The notes: generated from the sequence alone by a model not told the origin. 64,000 bases of DNA from Lachnospiraceae bacterium (GCA_024687205.1 JAILES010000027.1:1-64000); one strand, 5' to 3'. Shown: positions 7,701-16,232, counted from the stretch's first letter. Made by a program: numbers and translations.

Positions 7701-10632
7701 GGGAAAAAGCGGAGATATAAGCTGGGGTGTATACAGGCAGGTGAATGGCGGCGGTACATCCGGCTATCGGCTTATCATCAGCGGAGACGGAGATATTCCT
7801 GATTATGAGGAGGGAGAACAGCCCTGGAAAGATTATAATGACAGAATCACTATGGTAGAGTTTTCAAAAGCCGGGATAAAAAAGATCGGTAAATTTGCAT
7901 TTTCCGATATGTCGAAGCTGATCTTTATCAAGATCCCTGCATCTGTCTCCGTTATAGACGAAGGTGCTTTTAAAAATGATGTGTTCATCGGCGAACTGAA
8001 ACTGATGGATAGTGTCAAAACCATAGGAGCTGATGCTTTTTCAGGCTGTACGGGGCTGACGATACTGTGTAACAGAGGGTCGACAGCACATATTTATGCG
8101 GAGGCAAACAATATACCTTTTGTCCTGCCGGGGACACCGGACGGCGTTGACGTTTTATATGACAGACTCTATGAGCTTCCGGTGCATTTCCAAAGGTTTG
8201 ATTCCAATGAGAATCCCTTCTATATCAAATGGAAAATGGGGGATCTGCTTGATAATTCGGCGGTATATCACCATCGTCTTGCGATAGCGGGGCTTGTTCT
8301 GAGTGCGGCAGCCAACAATACGCAGGCGCGTGCGGAGGATACTTTTTACCGGCTGGGCTTTGACAGGGAGAAGATGGAGTCATTCTTCTACGGGGGTGAC
8401 TGGGAATTAAGCAAACCTTCGATGACCTGTGCTTCCAGAAAGATAACCGTTAAGGGAAAGGATAAATATATTATCGGTGTTGTGATCCGGGGAACAACGG
8501 ATGCCGGGGATATTTTAACAGATATCGGTGCTGTGAATCACGGTTTTTCAGTTGCTGCTGAGAATACCGGGACTAAGCTCAGGGAGTATCTGGAGTCCAA
8601 ATGGCACGGTGCATGCACGAAGGATAATACCTATTTCTTCATTTGCGGTCACAGCTACGGAGCTGCGACGGCGTCTGTTATGGCTGAAGGGCTCGGTGAT
8701 ATAGCCTATGCGGATCATATTAATGCATATGTATATGCACCTCCCGGATACGATACAATTCAAGCATATACAGGATATATAAAAACTTTTATCAATGAGG
8801 ATGACTCGGTTCCCAATATGGTGCTGACAAAGTGGCATAACGGTGAGATCATTAGATTTAATCGGGAAGATGAGTCGCTGAATTTCGAACTTGCATACAA
8901 GATGTTAAGCGGGAGCGACAAAGGCTATGATGAGTTAATGGATGTGCGCGAATTCCTAGCGTCGTTGCCGGTCGCACATCTCGGAGAAAATCTTTTCCTT
9001 TTCGCCGGTAATACTAAGGCAGCTTTGGCACATTCGGTTGAGGTTTATATGGCCTTTCTCATGAATCATGGAAGGGCTGGAGCAATCTCCAGACGATATT
9101 CCAAAATTGTAAGAGTGGAATGTCCCGTGGATGTGACTGTCTTTGACAGTGAAGGAAATTATGCCGGAAGCGTGAGCGGGAATATGGTTTCGTATCCGGA
9201 ATATACGGATATCGTCATAGTCACGGACGGCGATAAGAAATACATTATGATGCCTTACGGAAGTGAGTATGAGCTGCAGCTGACCGGGACGGACAGCGGA
9301 ACCATGACCTATACAACGGAGGTCTATGATGTGGGACATGATGAGACCGTTTCCAAAAAGGTATTCAGGAATGTGGCGCTGACGGCCGGAAAGACGATGG
9401 AGAGCAGTACGATGGAAGATAATACTGCTTCGGATGTGCGGCTCTATATCATGAATGAAAACGGAGAAAGAGTAAAAGAGATAGGGACTGACGGAACGGA
9501 AGGTGAGATAGGGCAGGTAATAAGTGAGATTGAGACAACGGAGCCCGAGAAGGATCCTGAACAGCAGGAAACAGAGCAGGAGCAGGAAAAGGAGCCTGAA
9601 CAGAAGCCCGGACCGGAACAAAAGCCTGAACCGGAGCAGAAACCCGAGGAGGAGCCGCAGTACGAAACAGTTCCCGAGGGAATCTTCCTTGCTGTAAAGC
9701 AGAGGCGTGATATAAGCAAGGATTTCATAAACGGAGGGTATAGAAAATATACTGTCGATCAGAAGAAACTGGCTTCCGTGAATTCCAAGGGAATCCTTAC
9801 TGCGAAGAAGCCGGGCAAAGTGACCGTGACAGGTTTGATCAAAACAGGTAAAAAGTGGGTAGCTGATACTGCAAATGCTATCGAGATCACTATCGAAGCA
9901 CCGAAGTTTACGGAGAGTAAGATGGATGCAACACGCACCGGTGCGGTTATAGACGGTGCCGCTCTTCTGAAGGGAAATACGGTGAAGCCTTCCGACTGGA
10001 AGAGTTCCAAGCCGAAAGTTGCTGCAGTTGATCCTGCTACGGGACAGATCACCACAAAGGCTAAAGGAACGACGACTATCACCGCTTTGTTCGGAGAAGG
10101 TAAAATGGCTGCTAAGGTATCCTTCAAGCTGAAGGTGGTGGTACCGGTCATCAGTAAGAGTAAGCTTTCACTTCAGACAGGGCAGACAGTAAAGCTTAAA
10201 CTGAAGAATACAAAGCTCACCCCGACCTGGAGCAGTATGGATGAAGCCTGTGTGAAAGCAGACGGGAACGGCAAAGTGACGGCGCTTAGCGCGACTGAGG
10301 GCTTAAAAGGGGAAAGCCTGACTATCTCAGGAAATACTTTTGTGATAGTATCTGCGGTGGTTGACGGCGTTCCCTATACCTGCGAGGTCACGGTCAAGCC
10401 GCCGAAGATAAATAAGCCGGCACAGCTTGTGGCTGCCGGTAAGACAGCAAAAGTAGCGCTTAAAAATACTAAGCTTAAGGATATCAAATGGTTCAGTTCG
10501 GATGAGACGCTGGCAACGGTGGATGGGAACGGCCTTGTCACCGTAAATGGCAATGCAGCTTCGGGAAGCAAAGTCACCATATACACAGAAGCCGGGGGAG
10601 TCAGAAATGAATGCGTGCTGACTGTGAAGTGA
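4714..10632 (+). CDS. Giant secreted surface protein with GLUG-like repeats, lipase-like and Ig-like domains
   Basis: A 1972-residue exported protein. ATG 4714 is chosen because AAGGAG at 4701-4706 sits 7 nt ahead and the product then opens with a classical signal peptide (basic KKRIKKN, then hydrophobic ALAFLMTIIMAGTYLA). Residues about 60-900 are many repeats of the GGIAG...C.N.G type (GLUG-like, predicted beta-helix). About 1045-1135 is a BspA-like leucine-rich segment (IKKIGKFAFSDM, KTIGADAFSGCTGL). About 1170-1460 resembles class 3 lipases, with GHSYG and nucleophile candidate Ser1314. A Glu/Pro/Gln linker follows, then Ig-like (Big_2-like) domains to the end. No LPXTG anchor or S-layer domain is visible. 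The first half looks more AT-rich than neighbouring genes. Probable adhesin or polymer-binding protein with esterase potential; substrate unknown. Confidence 0.85.
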   Translation: MINKKRIKKNMSTRALAFLMTIIMAGTYLADGAKAVAEGLSETVTEEAASVDYSEYTAVHNREELRAIAQYPDRKYYLANDIDLAGEEWEPIGRYTDEYGYERTIAFCGVFDGRGHVIRNMTNHRAVSCALFERVDTNTGYDTVIRNLKIENVQFEVEDTEFPEDEPCKRAGLAVYLDNMSYGAKSEGLIIQDISISGVIEGQVCGGFFVYGPGGYEPRESLVIERCFNNANIVGESAAGIAANMTAKLKGCANHGKIVQHKYGDEYTGTVGGLVARAEGSSFIDCINTGDIEVYTNDVGGIASSVSTRKGSAISFVNCENRGNITLKTPENGRNSSESAGGIVGWLSMGSERVINDYCRISNCTNNGDIIQDFSDNGNIEAGGIAGDFCGVIENCLNNGRIALPGMSCGGIAGWFLGTIENCQNTGEINGGLTGGIVAYGDSYSDHVTLKSCVNTGNLQGTEVGGIIGKGTVNMIVDCRNEGDVSGGGKSEIYIGGIAGTVYFRDVEKGTANIARCENLGKISMSYITAVTLAGGIAGAVGAGCIVEDCINTGEIVNGAGIIGIIKENYESYVESMIRGCINTGNVSGETIGAGIVAWGHATTFLDCVNEGNVSLSEGAAGIVILGAREIKNCVNRGDISLISKDDGQMAVYTSIGGILGEGEGWEDKENWRCTIISECTNSGMISGGHPAGGIAGCMADLYRCHNSGIVCGSWAGGIIGETINVSNEISECSNNGNVITNSSGGGIVGYVMSGLQLSSSVNNGTVSVASTGTEAVSAGGIIGRIDGNMIEEFCVKDCYNTGNVSTAVVGDGESGYPVGINAGGIAGSIDFDCETEIQNSYSVGKISAGPGFRGKICAAGIVGRNEVSSREINSSIISCVTLCSSIDADWQNGIFGDEDNYNSANAIANGGISDDCKDNRWRSDGITQHDGLIGSGVYADNFYQQSAYTEIGWDFENVWEIASGGGLPVLRWQGLAEGPRMEEITEGGSSSYVAMGKSGDISWGVYRQVNGGGTSGYRLIISGDGDIPDYEEGEQPWKDYNDRITMVEFSKAGIKKIGKFAFSDMSKLIFIKIPASVSVIDEGAFKNDVFIGELKLMDSVKTIGADAFSGCTGLTILCNRGSTAHIYAEANNIPFVLPGTPDGVDVLYDRLYELPVHFQRFDSNENPFYIKWKMGDLLDNSAVYHHRLAIAGLVLSAAANNTQARAEDTFYRLGFDREKMESFFYGGDWELSKPSMTCASRKITVKGKDKYIIGVVIRGTTDAGDILTDIGAVNHGFSVAAENTGTKLREYLESKWHGACTKDNTYFFICGHSYGAATASVMAEGLGDIAYADHINAYVYAPPGYDTIQAYTGYIKTFINEDDSVPNMVLTKWHNGEIIRFNREDESLNFELAYKMLSGSDKGYDELMDVREFLASLPVAHLGENLFLFAGNTKAALAHSVEVYMAFLMNHGRAGAISRRYSKIVRVECPVDVTVFDSEGNYAGSVSGNMVSYPEYTDIVIVTDGDKKYIMMPYGSEYELQLTGTDSGTMTYTTEVYDVGHDETVSKKVFRNVALTAGKTMESSTMEDNTASDVRLYIMNENGERVKEIGTDGTEGEIGQVISEIETTEPEKDPEQQETEQEQEKEPEQKPGPEQKPEPEQKPEEEPQYETVPEGIFLAVKQRRDISKDFINGGYRKYTVDQKKLASVNSKGILTAKKPGKVTVTGLIKTGKKWVADTANAIEITIEAPKFTESKMDATRTGAVIDGAALLKGNTVKPSDWKSSKPKVAAVDPATGQITTKAKGTTTITALFGEGKMAAKVSFKLKVVVPVISKSKLSLQTGQTVKLKLKNTKLTPTWSSMDEACVKADGNGKVTALSATEGLKGESLTISGNTFVIVSAVVDGVPYTCEVTVKPPKINKPAQLVAAGKTAKVALKNTKLKDIKWFSSDETLATVDGNGLVTVNGNAASGSKVTIYTEAGGVRNECVLTVK

Positions 10633-10643
10633 GCCGGAGTATA

Positions 10644-10847
10644 TTACGGGGCATCCTCGAAGGGGATGCCGGATTCGGAATCTAAGATGTTCTGCTGATT
10701 GCTGCGGGCCGTGTCATCAAGTTTCTCTTCGAGGCCGCTCAGGGCTTCGAAGGGAGCGAACTGGGCGGCGCGCTTCTCAAGCGGCATACGGGGATGACGT
10801 TTTGAAACGGGGTGCGGCAGATCAATTATATCGGAGTAATCGTTCAT
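10644..10847 (-). CDS. Small conserved clostridial protein, unknown function
   Basis: A 67-residue protein read on the minus strand with a GGGAG-type site ahead of the ATG at 10847. The sequence has the DIIDLPHPVSKRHPRM and RAAQFAPFEAL segments that recur in a family of short clostridial proteins often found beside Y-family DNA polymerase genes. That association is from memory and no polymerase gene lies nearby here. No membrane segment or signal peptide. It converges on the giant surface-protein gene with an 11-nt gap. Real gene likely, function unknown. Confidence 0.7.
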   Translation of the reverse strand: MNDYSDIIDLPHPVSKRHPRMPLEKRAAQFAPFEALSGLEEKLDDTARSNQQNILDSESGIPFEDAP

Positions 10848-10901
10848 GGTTTTATTCTCCCTGCGGGGCAGATGGAATATTATAAAGCTATTATATATGC
10901 A

Positions 10902-10933
10902 AAGAGTCCGGGCTGTCTATAGCCCGGACTCTT
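10902..10933 (-). terminator. Terminator of the trigger-factor-like gene
   Basis: Perfect 13-bp inverted repeat (AAGAGTCCGGGCT with AGCCCGGACTCTT), 6-nt loop, just downstream of the minus-strand gene ending at 10956. On the minus strand the stem runs into a short T/A-rich tract, so it can act as an intrinsic terminator. Confidence 0.75.
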
Positions 10934-10955
10934 ATCAGCTTAAGCTTTAGTTTTA

Positions 10956-12140
10956 TCAGTCTGTTATCTTTACTACGTCGCAGAGGTATTCGCAGACCTT
11001 GTCGTCGAGAACGCTCTGGGCGATGTAGCCGTAGCCGTAGGTGGAAACAGCTTCCTTGAAGGCTTCGTCGTTACCGGTATATCCGGCTTTCTCCTGGAGT
11101 TCTTCCTTGGTGATGGAAAGACCTGCGTGCTTGAAGACATACTGGAGGCTTAAGAGCTTCTGGGTCTTGTTCTGGGCACGCTCGATAAGGAGAGCGTCAT
11201 ATTCATCCTGGCTGGATACGCCGTACATATCAAAGACGGTGCCGTACATTGACTGACCTGTGTACTGCATATACATCTGGTTGTAATAATCAAGGTTTTC
11301 TTCATCCTGGGCAGCAAGCACCTTGGTCTGGTAATCCATGAACTTCTTGGGATAAGCGGTGTAAACGGTGTTCATGGAGATGGTGGAAGAGATCTTGCTC
11401 TTTAAGCTGCTGCGGAATCTCTCGCTGCGTACGGATTCACGGAACTCGGCAACGGTGCTGCCGCGCTCGGGATAGTTGGCTGCAACGAAAGCATCATCGA
11501 AGATGGGAGCTTCATAGACACCCTTGAAGTTTACCTCGTAGCTTACAGTCTTACCGGCGAGTTTTTCGTCATCAGCGTCTTCATCGTAAGTCACATCAAC
11601 GGTGAAGCTGTCTCCGGCTTTGTGGCCGATCAGGGCTTTATCAAAAGCAGCGTCTATCTCTTCGCTGCCGATCTCGTATTTGTACTCGCTGTCTTCACCG
11701 ACGGTTTCCTGTACTTCACCGTCTATTCTGGAAGTGTAGGAGATGCCTACGGTATCATCTTCGTCTGCGATCCTTCCGGTATCTGTTGAAAGTGTGGTAT
11801 GATCTTCGATCGCCTGGGTGATCTCAGATTCTATGACTGATTCGGAAGGCTCCAGCTCGGCGCGGGAGAAGCTCATATTCTCGTAATCCACGGTCGCATA
11901 TTTGTCGATATCGATGTTAGCTATGGTTCCGTCATCATTTAAGTATTTGGAATAGTTGAGCTGGTTAGCTTTGTTGATCACTACGAGAGCAACAATAAAG
12001 CCTACGATCAGAACGGGGATCAGCACCGACCACATTGCGGTCATGACCTTTTTGTGGCGCTGCGCTTCACGTGCCTTGCTTTCGGCGATTCGCTTCTGTT
12101 TCGACTTGCTCATTTCATTATTATTTGTTGATTCACTCAT
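10956..12140 (-). CDS. Membrane-anchored trigger-factor-like peptidyl-prolyl isomerase/chaperone
   Basis: A 394-residue protein with a short, highly charged cytosolic N-terminus, one TM helix near residues 34-57 (AMWSVLIPVLIVGFIVALVV) and an outside domain. The outer part contains an FKBP-type isomerase segment (DDTVGISYTSRIDGE, then GHKAGDSFTVDVTY and YEVNFKGVYE) followed by a helical region like the trigger-factor C-terminal chaperone domain. The ribosome-binding domain of cytosolic trigger factor is absent. It is therefore probably an extracytoplasmic foldase. AAAAGGAG lies ahead of the ATG at 12140. It is divergent from recJ and ends at the hairpin at 10902-10933. Such proteins are usually annotated as trigger factor or FKBP isomerase; the client proteins are unknown. 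Confidence 0.82.
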   Translation of the reverse strand: MSESTNNNEMSKSKQKRIAESKAREAQRHKKVMTAMWSVLIPVLIVGFIVALVVINKANQLNYSKYLNDDGTIANIDIDKYATVDYENMSFSRAELEPSESVIESEITQAIEDHTTLSTDTGRIADEDDTVGISYTSRIDGEVQETVGEDSEYKYEIGSEEIDAAFDKALIGHKAGDSFTVDVTYDEDADDEKLAGKTVSYEVNFKGVYEAPIFDDAFVAANYPERGSTVAEFRESVRSERFRSSLKSKISSTISMNTVYTAYPKKFMDYQTKVLAAQDEENLDYYNQMYMQYTGQSMYGTVFDMYGVSSQDEYDALLIERAQNKTQKLLSLQYVFKHAGLSITKEELQEKAGYTGNDEAFKEAVSTYGYGYIAQSVLDDKVCEYLCDVVKITD

Positions 12141-12214
12141 GGTCTTTCTCCTTTTGTAATGATTCCAAAGAGAGAGTATATATCAAAATCAAAAAAAAAT
12201 AAAGTGAAATTATG

Positions 12215-12269
12215 GTGAACGTTTTGATTTTTGTGTTATACTGTATGAGGACGAAATATTCTTATTTCG
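12215..12269 (+). promoter_or_regulatory. Probable promoter and 5' hairpin for the recJ operon
   Basis: GTGAAC at 12215-12220 and TATACT at 12237-12242 are separated by 16 nt. Just downstream, 12252-12269 forms a perfect 7-bp hairpin (CGAAATA, loop TTCT, TATTTCG) in the predicted leader. The -35 match is modest. Confidence 0.4.
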
Positions 12270-12297
12270 CATCTTGTATATGAGGGGAGTTACCGGG

Positions 12298-14064
12298 GTG
12301 GCAGAATGGACTCTGATCAGGAAAGGCGGAGACTATGTAGAAACAGGCAGGAAGTATGGGATCTCGCCTGTTATTGCCAGACTTCTTAAAAACAGGGGTG
12401 TGGAGGATGAATTCATACCCGTTTTCTTAAGTGAAGACGGAGCGGCTCTGTCTTCGCCCGACTCTCTGCCGGATATGGAAAAAGCATACCGGGTCATAAA
12501 AGATACGACGGATAAAAAAGAAAAGATAAGGGTGATCGGCGACTATGATATAGACGGCGTATGTTCTACGGCTATATTACTGAAGGGCTTAAAGCATCTG
12601 GGTGTCGATGCGGATCATGCCATACCCCACAGGATAAATGACGGCTACGGCATGAACCCCGGAATGGTGGAAGATGCCAATGCCGCAGGCATAAAGCTGA
12701 TACTGACCTGTGATAACGGCATAGCTGCCATCGAGGAATGCAGGCTGGCTAAGGAACTGGGCATCGGAGTGGTGGTGACCGATCATCATGAGATCAGATA
12801 TGAGGAAGAAGACGGAAAACGCAGATATATACTTCCGGAAGCTTTGGCTGTGATAGACCCGAAAAGAGAGGATAACCTCTATCCCCAGCCCGGGATCTGC
12901 GGAGCCGTGGTGGCTTACCAGCTGATCAGATATATAATGAAAAGGGAAGATCCGGCTTTTGAAGGAAGTGCACTGGACCGGGAGCTGATGCAGCTGGCCG
13001 CTTTTGCGACAGTCGGGGATATAATGGAGCTGAGCGGGGAAAACCGCGGGCTGGTCAAGCGCGGGCTTAAGAGCATGAGCAGCGAACCCTGCAGGGGCAT
13101 AGAGGCACTGAAAAAAGCGGCGGGACTCGACGGTGAGATAAATGCTTTCCATCTCGGCTTTGTGCTGGGACCCATGGTGAATGCAGGAGGCAGGCTTGAC
13201 AGTGCCGACAGGGCGCTGGATCTGTTCATGAGTGAAGACAGCATCACCGCGATGAAAAAGGCCGAAGAACTCAAAGAACTTAACGAAAGCAGAAAGAGCA
13301 TGACCGAGAAAGCCGTTTCCGATGCCGAAGAGATCATGCTTAAGGAAGGTCTTGATAAGGACAGGGTGCTGGTGGTCTATCTGCCGGAATGCCATGAGAG
13401 CATTGCCGGGATAGTAGCCGGAAGACTCAGGGAAAAATATATAAAACCCGTACTGGTAGTGACAAAGGGCCGGGAAGAACTCAAAGGCTCGGCCAGATCG
13501 ATACCGGCTTATCACATATTTGATGCGATGCTGGAGGTGGAGGATATTTTCATCAAATTCGGCGGGCATTCCCAGGCGGCAGGCTTTTCACTTCCGGTTG
13601 AAAAGCTGGGCGAGCTGAGGGAAAGACTGAATAAGAACTGCAGACTGGAAAGCAAGGATTTTAAGGAAGTATTGAAGGTGGATATGGAACTGCCGCTTTC
13701 CTATGCGGACGGCGGGCTCGCGGATGCGCTGGAGGAACTGGAGCCTTACGGTGAAGGTAACGAGAAAGCCCTGTTCGGAAGAATGGGAGTGGAGATAAAG
13801 GGAATAAAGAATATCGGAGTCAGCGGAAAGGTGATAAAGCTGGATGCTGCGGACGGCGGTGAAGCGGAACTGACGATGTTCGGCATTAACAGGATCTTTA
13901 AGGAAGAACTTGCGAAAAGATACGGCGAGGAGCGGCTGAATGCCCTGTATGCCGGAAAGGGCAGGGGAATAAAGATCAATATAGTGTACAGCGTCGGCTG
14001 GAACGTATATAATGGAAGTAAAAGATTACAGATTGTAGTGGAGGATTACAAGTGGGCAGATTGA
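12298..14064 (+). CDS. recJ: Single-stranded-DNA-specific exonuclease RecJ
   Basis: Cytosolic 5'-3' exonuclease of the DHH phosphoesterase superfamily used in recombination and mismatch repair. Metal-binding motifs are visible: GDYDIDGVCS, LTCDNGI, TDHH, and the DHHA1-type GGHSQAAGFSL near the C-terminus. The protein is 589 residues, a normal length. GTG 12298 is preferred because GGGGAG at 12284-12289 stands 8 nt ahead; in-frame ATG 12280 and TTG 12274 lie upstream without a good site. The 3' end overlaps the next gene by 13 nt. Confidence 0.9.
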   Translation: MAEWTLIRKGGDYVETGRKYGISPVIARLLKNRGVEDEFIPVFLSEDGAALSSPDSLPDMEKAYRVIKDTTDKKEKIRVIGDYDIDGVCSTAILLKGLKHLGVDADHAIPHRINDGYGMNPGMVEDANAAGIKLILTCDNGIAAIEECRLAKELGIGVVVTDHHEIRYEEEDGKRRYILPEALAVIDPKREDNLYPQPGICGAVVAYQLIRYIMKREDPAFEGSALDRELMQLAAFATVGDIMELSGENRGLVKRGLKSMSSEPCRGIEALKKAAGLDGEINAFHLGFVLGPMVNAGGRLDSADRALDLFMSEDSITAMKKAEELKELNESRKSMTEKAVSDAEEIMLKEGLDKDRVLVVYLPECHESIAGIVAGRLREKYIKPVLVVTKGREELKGSARSIPAYHIFDAMLEVEDIFIKFGGHSQAAGFSLPVEKLGELRERLNKNCRLESKDFKEVLKVDMELPLSYADGGLADALEELEPYGEGNEKALFGRMGVEIKGIKNIGVSGKVIKLDAADGGEAELTMFGINRIFKEELAKRYGEERLNALYAGKGRGIKINIVYSVGWNVYNGSKRLQIVVEDYKWAD

Positions 14065-15161
14065 ACAGTCTCAGCGAGAGAAAAAAGAGACATCTGGAAC
14101 TGTATGCCGGACTGTGGGTGATAATGTATCTGGTGGTGACCTGCGGGATATATCCCGGCAAGATGCGTTACCCGGTGCAGCTTGGCATGGTGCCCGTAGT
14201 GTTCTCGCTTATCGGTCTTAAACTCATGCATATGGATGAGGCGGAGGAAGATACCTGTGATATCAAAAGTGCGGCCAAGGGACTGCTTTTGCCCTATCTC
14301 TGGTTCTCACTTGCGGGACTGGTGATCTATTCCGCAGCTGTGATGCTGGATCTGGAAGGCTATACTGCCGGGGGCCTGCTTGAGAATGTGGAAAATGCCC
14401 TTACCTTATACGGCAACAACGGCCTGTGGATACTGCCTGCCGCTTTTCTTACCATTGCGGTGCGTTCCTTCGTGAAAAAGAACGGCATGCCCTTTAAGGT
14501 GCGCGGAACCATTGTTACGATAATGTTTGCGGCCTTCTGCGGCATACTGTATTTTACCGGATATAATAACGGAAGGATTTTTGATGTGGGAAGTGCCGGA
14601 GCAGCCGGTGTCTTCATAAGGATAGCTACGGTGGTATGGCGCGGCATGATGGGAGCCTTCTTCTGCTTTATCGGTGAGCTGCTCTATGGCATGTTTGACA
14701 GGATCAGAAAGAAGAAACTGCTGTATGTGATACTTGCTTTTCTGCTGATCGCAGCAGGTACGGCCCTTGCCATATATACCGGAGAGATGAGCTGGGAAGA
14801 TTTCAGTTTCGGGAAGCCTCTGATCACGGTACCCGCGGCTATAGCGGTGACTACGGCATTATATATACTCAGTGTATGGGTAGATACCATACCTCCGGTG
14901 GATTTCGTGGGCAGACATGCCATCATCATATATATCTGCGCTTATGAGTTCGGTGCGGTATGGCTGGCATACAATGCCTATGTATTTGTTCTTTCGAAGC
15001 TGGCCAACAGATTTGCCGCCAGCTGTGTCCATGCATTGGTACTGGTCGCAGTGATCTTCGTCCTGGTATTGATATTCAGGAGAAAAGAGCTGTCATTCCT
15101 TTTCGGTTACAGGACTTTTGAAAAGCCTATGGTGGAGGAAGATTATGATACTTACGATTAG
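14052..15161 (+). CDS. Acyltransferase-3-like integral membrane protein
   Basis: A 369-residue protein with about ten hydrophobic segments, starting at GTG and overlapping the recJ end. Features resembling acyltransferase family 3 are the LLPYLWFSLAGLVIYS helix, the GLWILPAAFLTIAV segment and the C-terminal VDFVGRHAIIIYICAYEFG, which corresponds to the usual 'GK.SL.IY..H' ending. The N-terminal catalytic His region is not obvious, so activity is uncertain. Family members O-acylate surface polysaccharides or other envelope molecules. It sits between recJ and a sugar kinase, with overlaps on both sides, so the three are co-transcribed. Confidence 0.6.
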   Translation: MGRLNSLSERKKRHLELYAGLWVIMYLVVTCGIYPGKMRYPVQLGMVPVVFSLIGLKLMHMDEAEEDTCDIKSAAKGLLLPYLWFSLAGLVIYSAAVMLDLEGYTAGGLLENVENALTLYGNNGLWILPAAFLTIAVRSFVKKNGMPFKVRGTIVTIMFAAFCGILYFTGYNNGRIFDVGSAGAAGVFIRIATVVWRGMMGAFFCFIGELLYGMFDRIRKKKLLYVILAFLLIAAGTALAIYTGEMSWEDFSFGKPLITVPAAIAVTTALYILSVWVDTIPPVDFVGRHAIIIYICAYEFGAVWLAYNAYVFVLSKLANRFAASCVHALVLVAVIFVLVLIFRRKELSFLFGYRTFEKPMVEEDYDTYD

Positions 15162-16074
15162 CCTCAATCCTGCAATTGATAAAACAGCCATATGTGAGAG
15201 ACTGATGCCGGGCCAGCTGAACCGCCTGTCCGGGATACAGATATGCCCGGGAGGCAAAGGGATAAACGTAAGCCGTGCCCTTAACTGCCTGGGTGAGAAG
15301 GTCTGCGCCATGGGATTCATCGGCGGTGGAAACGGCGAGTACATAAAAAAAGAACTGGAGAAGTCCGGCATACGCACGGCTTTTACGAATACGGGCAGGG
15401 GAACCAGGATTAATCTGAACGTTATCTCGGAGGACGGATTTGTTACCGAGATACTTGAACCCGGGCCTGCACCCGATGTGCTCTGCATAGAAGATTTTCT
15501 GGGAAAATATAAGAAGGAGCTTAAAAAAACTTCGCTGGTGGTGATATCGGGCTCCCTGCCGGAGGGCATGGATAACGGCTTTTATGCAAAGCTGATCACC
15601 ATGGCGGCAGAAGAAAAAAAGCGGGTGATACTGGATTCTTCGGGAGAGCCGGAGAGATGCGGTGTGGAGGCCATCCCCTATATGATCAAGCCCAATCTGA
15701 GGGAATTTGAATATATACTGGGCCGTCATTTCTATGAACCCGAGGATATCGCCAGAGCGGCAGGCGAACTGGTAAGAAGAGGCATAGAACGCGTAGCTGT
15801 GTCCCTGGGATCCAGGGGAATGGTATATGTCACCCCGGAAGTGAGCCTGTATGCCCAGGCCCCCAGACTGAATGCGATAAATACCGTAAGCTGCGGAGAT
15901 GCGGCAGTGGCAGGTTTTGCCTATTCACTGGTCAGGAACTTAAAGGATGAGGAAGCACTGATCAAAGCCGTGGCTGTTTCCGCGGCAGCGGCCCTTTCAC
16001 AGGAGAGCGGCCTGTTCCTGCCGGATGACGAGTCGAGGTTCGCAGGCAGGATCACGGTGAGCGAATGTACCTGA
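15145..16074 (+). CDS. PfkB-family sugar-phosphate kinase (1-phosphofructokinase / tagatose-6-phosphate kinase type)
   Basis: A 309-residue cytosolic kinase of the ribokinase fold. The start (MILTISLNPAIDKT) and the GGKGINVSRAL signature are those of the FruK/LacC branch, which phosphorylates fructose-1-phosphate or tagatose-6-phosphate. ATG 15145 is chosen because GGAGGAA at 15134-15140 stands just ahead; an in-frame TTG at 15118 lacks a site. The second signature reads NTVSCGD, with Ser249-Cys250 in place of the usual Gly-Ala/Ser before the catalytic-base region (Asp252). No PTS gene is adjacent, so the substrate is open. Confidence 0.8.
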   Translation: MILTISLNPAIDKTAICERLMPGQLNRLSGIQICPGGKGINVSRALNCLGEKVCAMGFIGGGNGEYIKKELEKSGIRTAFTNTGRGTRINLNVISEDGFVTEILEPGPAPDVLCIEDFLGKYKKELKKTSLVVISGSLPEGMDNGFYAKLITMAAEEKKRVILDSSGEPERCGVEAIPYMIKPNLREFEYILGRHFYEPEDIARAAGELVRRGIERVAVSLGSRGMVYVTPEVSLYAQAPRLNAINTVSCGDAAVAGFAYSLVRNLKDEEALIKAVAVSAAAALSQESGLFLPDDESRFAGRITVSECT

Positions 16075-16175
16075 ATTAAAACATACATTTCAAAAATAGT
16101 ACACAAAATAGACACAATTATGTTTTATACTCATATCAGATAGTGAATTACTTTATTACTATCTCCCCCTCATAT

Positions 16176-16232
16176 AAGCGGTGCGCTACGCGCACCGCTT
16201 TCATATTTTCTGAAAGAAAATATGAAAGCGGT
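16176..16232. repeat. Two overlapping, mutually exclusive palindromes
   Basis: An 11-bp stem (16176-16186 with 16190-16200, loop TAC) overlaps a 17-bp perfect stem (16194-16210 with 16216-16232, loop TGAAA). The strand ACCGCTT at 16194-16200 can pair with AAGCGGT on either side, so the two hairpins compete. It lies between the kinase stop and the promoter of the next gene and may serve as terminator. Short-loop palindromes of this style also make up the elements at 4089 and 41149. Confidence 0.65.

Noticed and set aside
8956..9728. Long minus-strand open frames within the giant surface gene
   Set aside because: They are antisense to a clear coding region with domain matches, have no ribosome sites and show low-complexity composition mirrored from the sense repeats.
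10651..10670. Hairpin GGCATCC/GGATGCC as terminator of the giant gene
   Set aside because: It lies inside the small minus-strand gene and has no T tract in either direction.
12589..13569. 326-codon minus-strand frame within recJ
   Set aside because: Antisense to all RecJ motifs; no start signal and no recognisable product.
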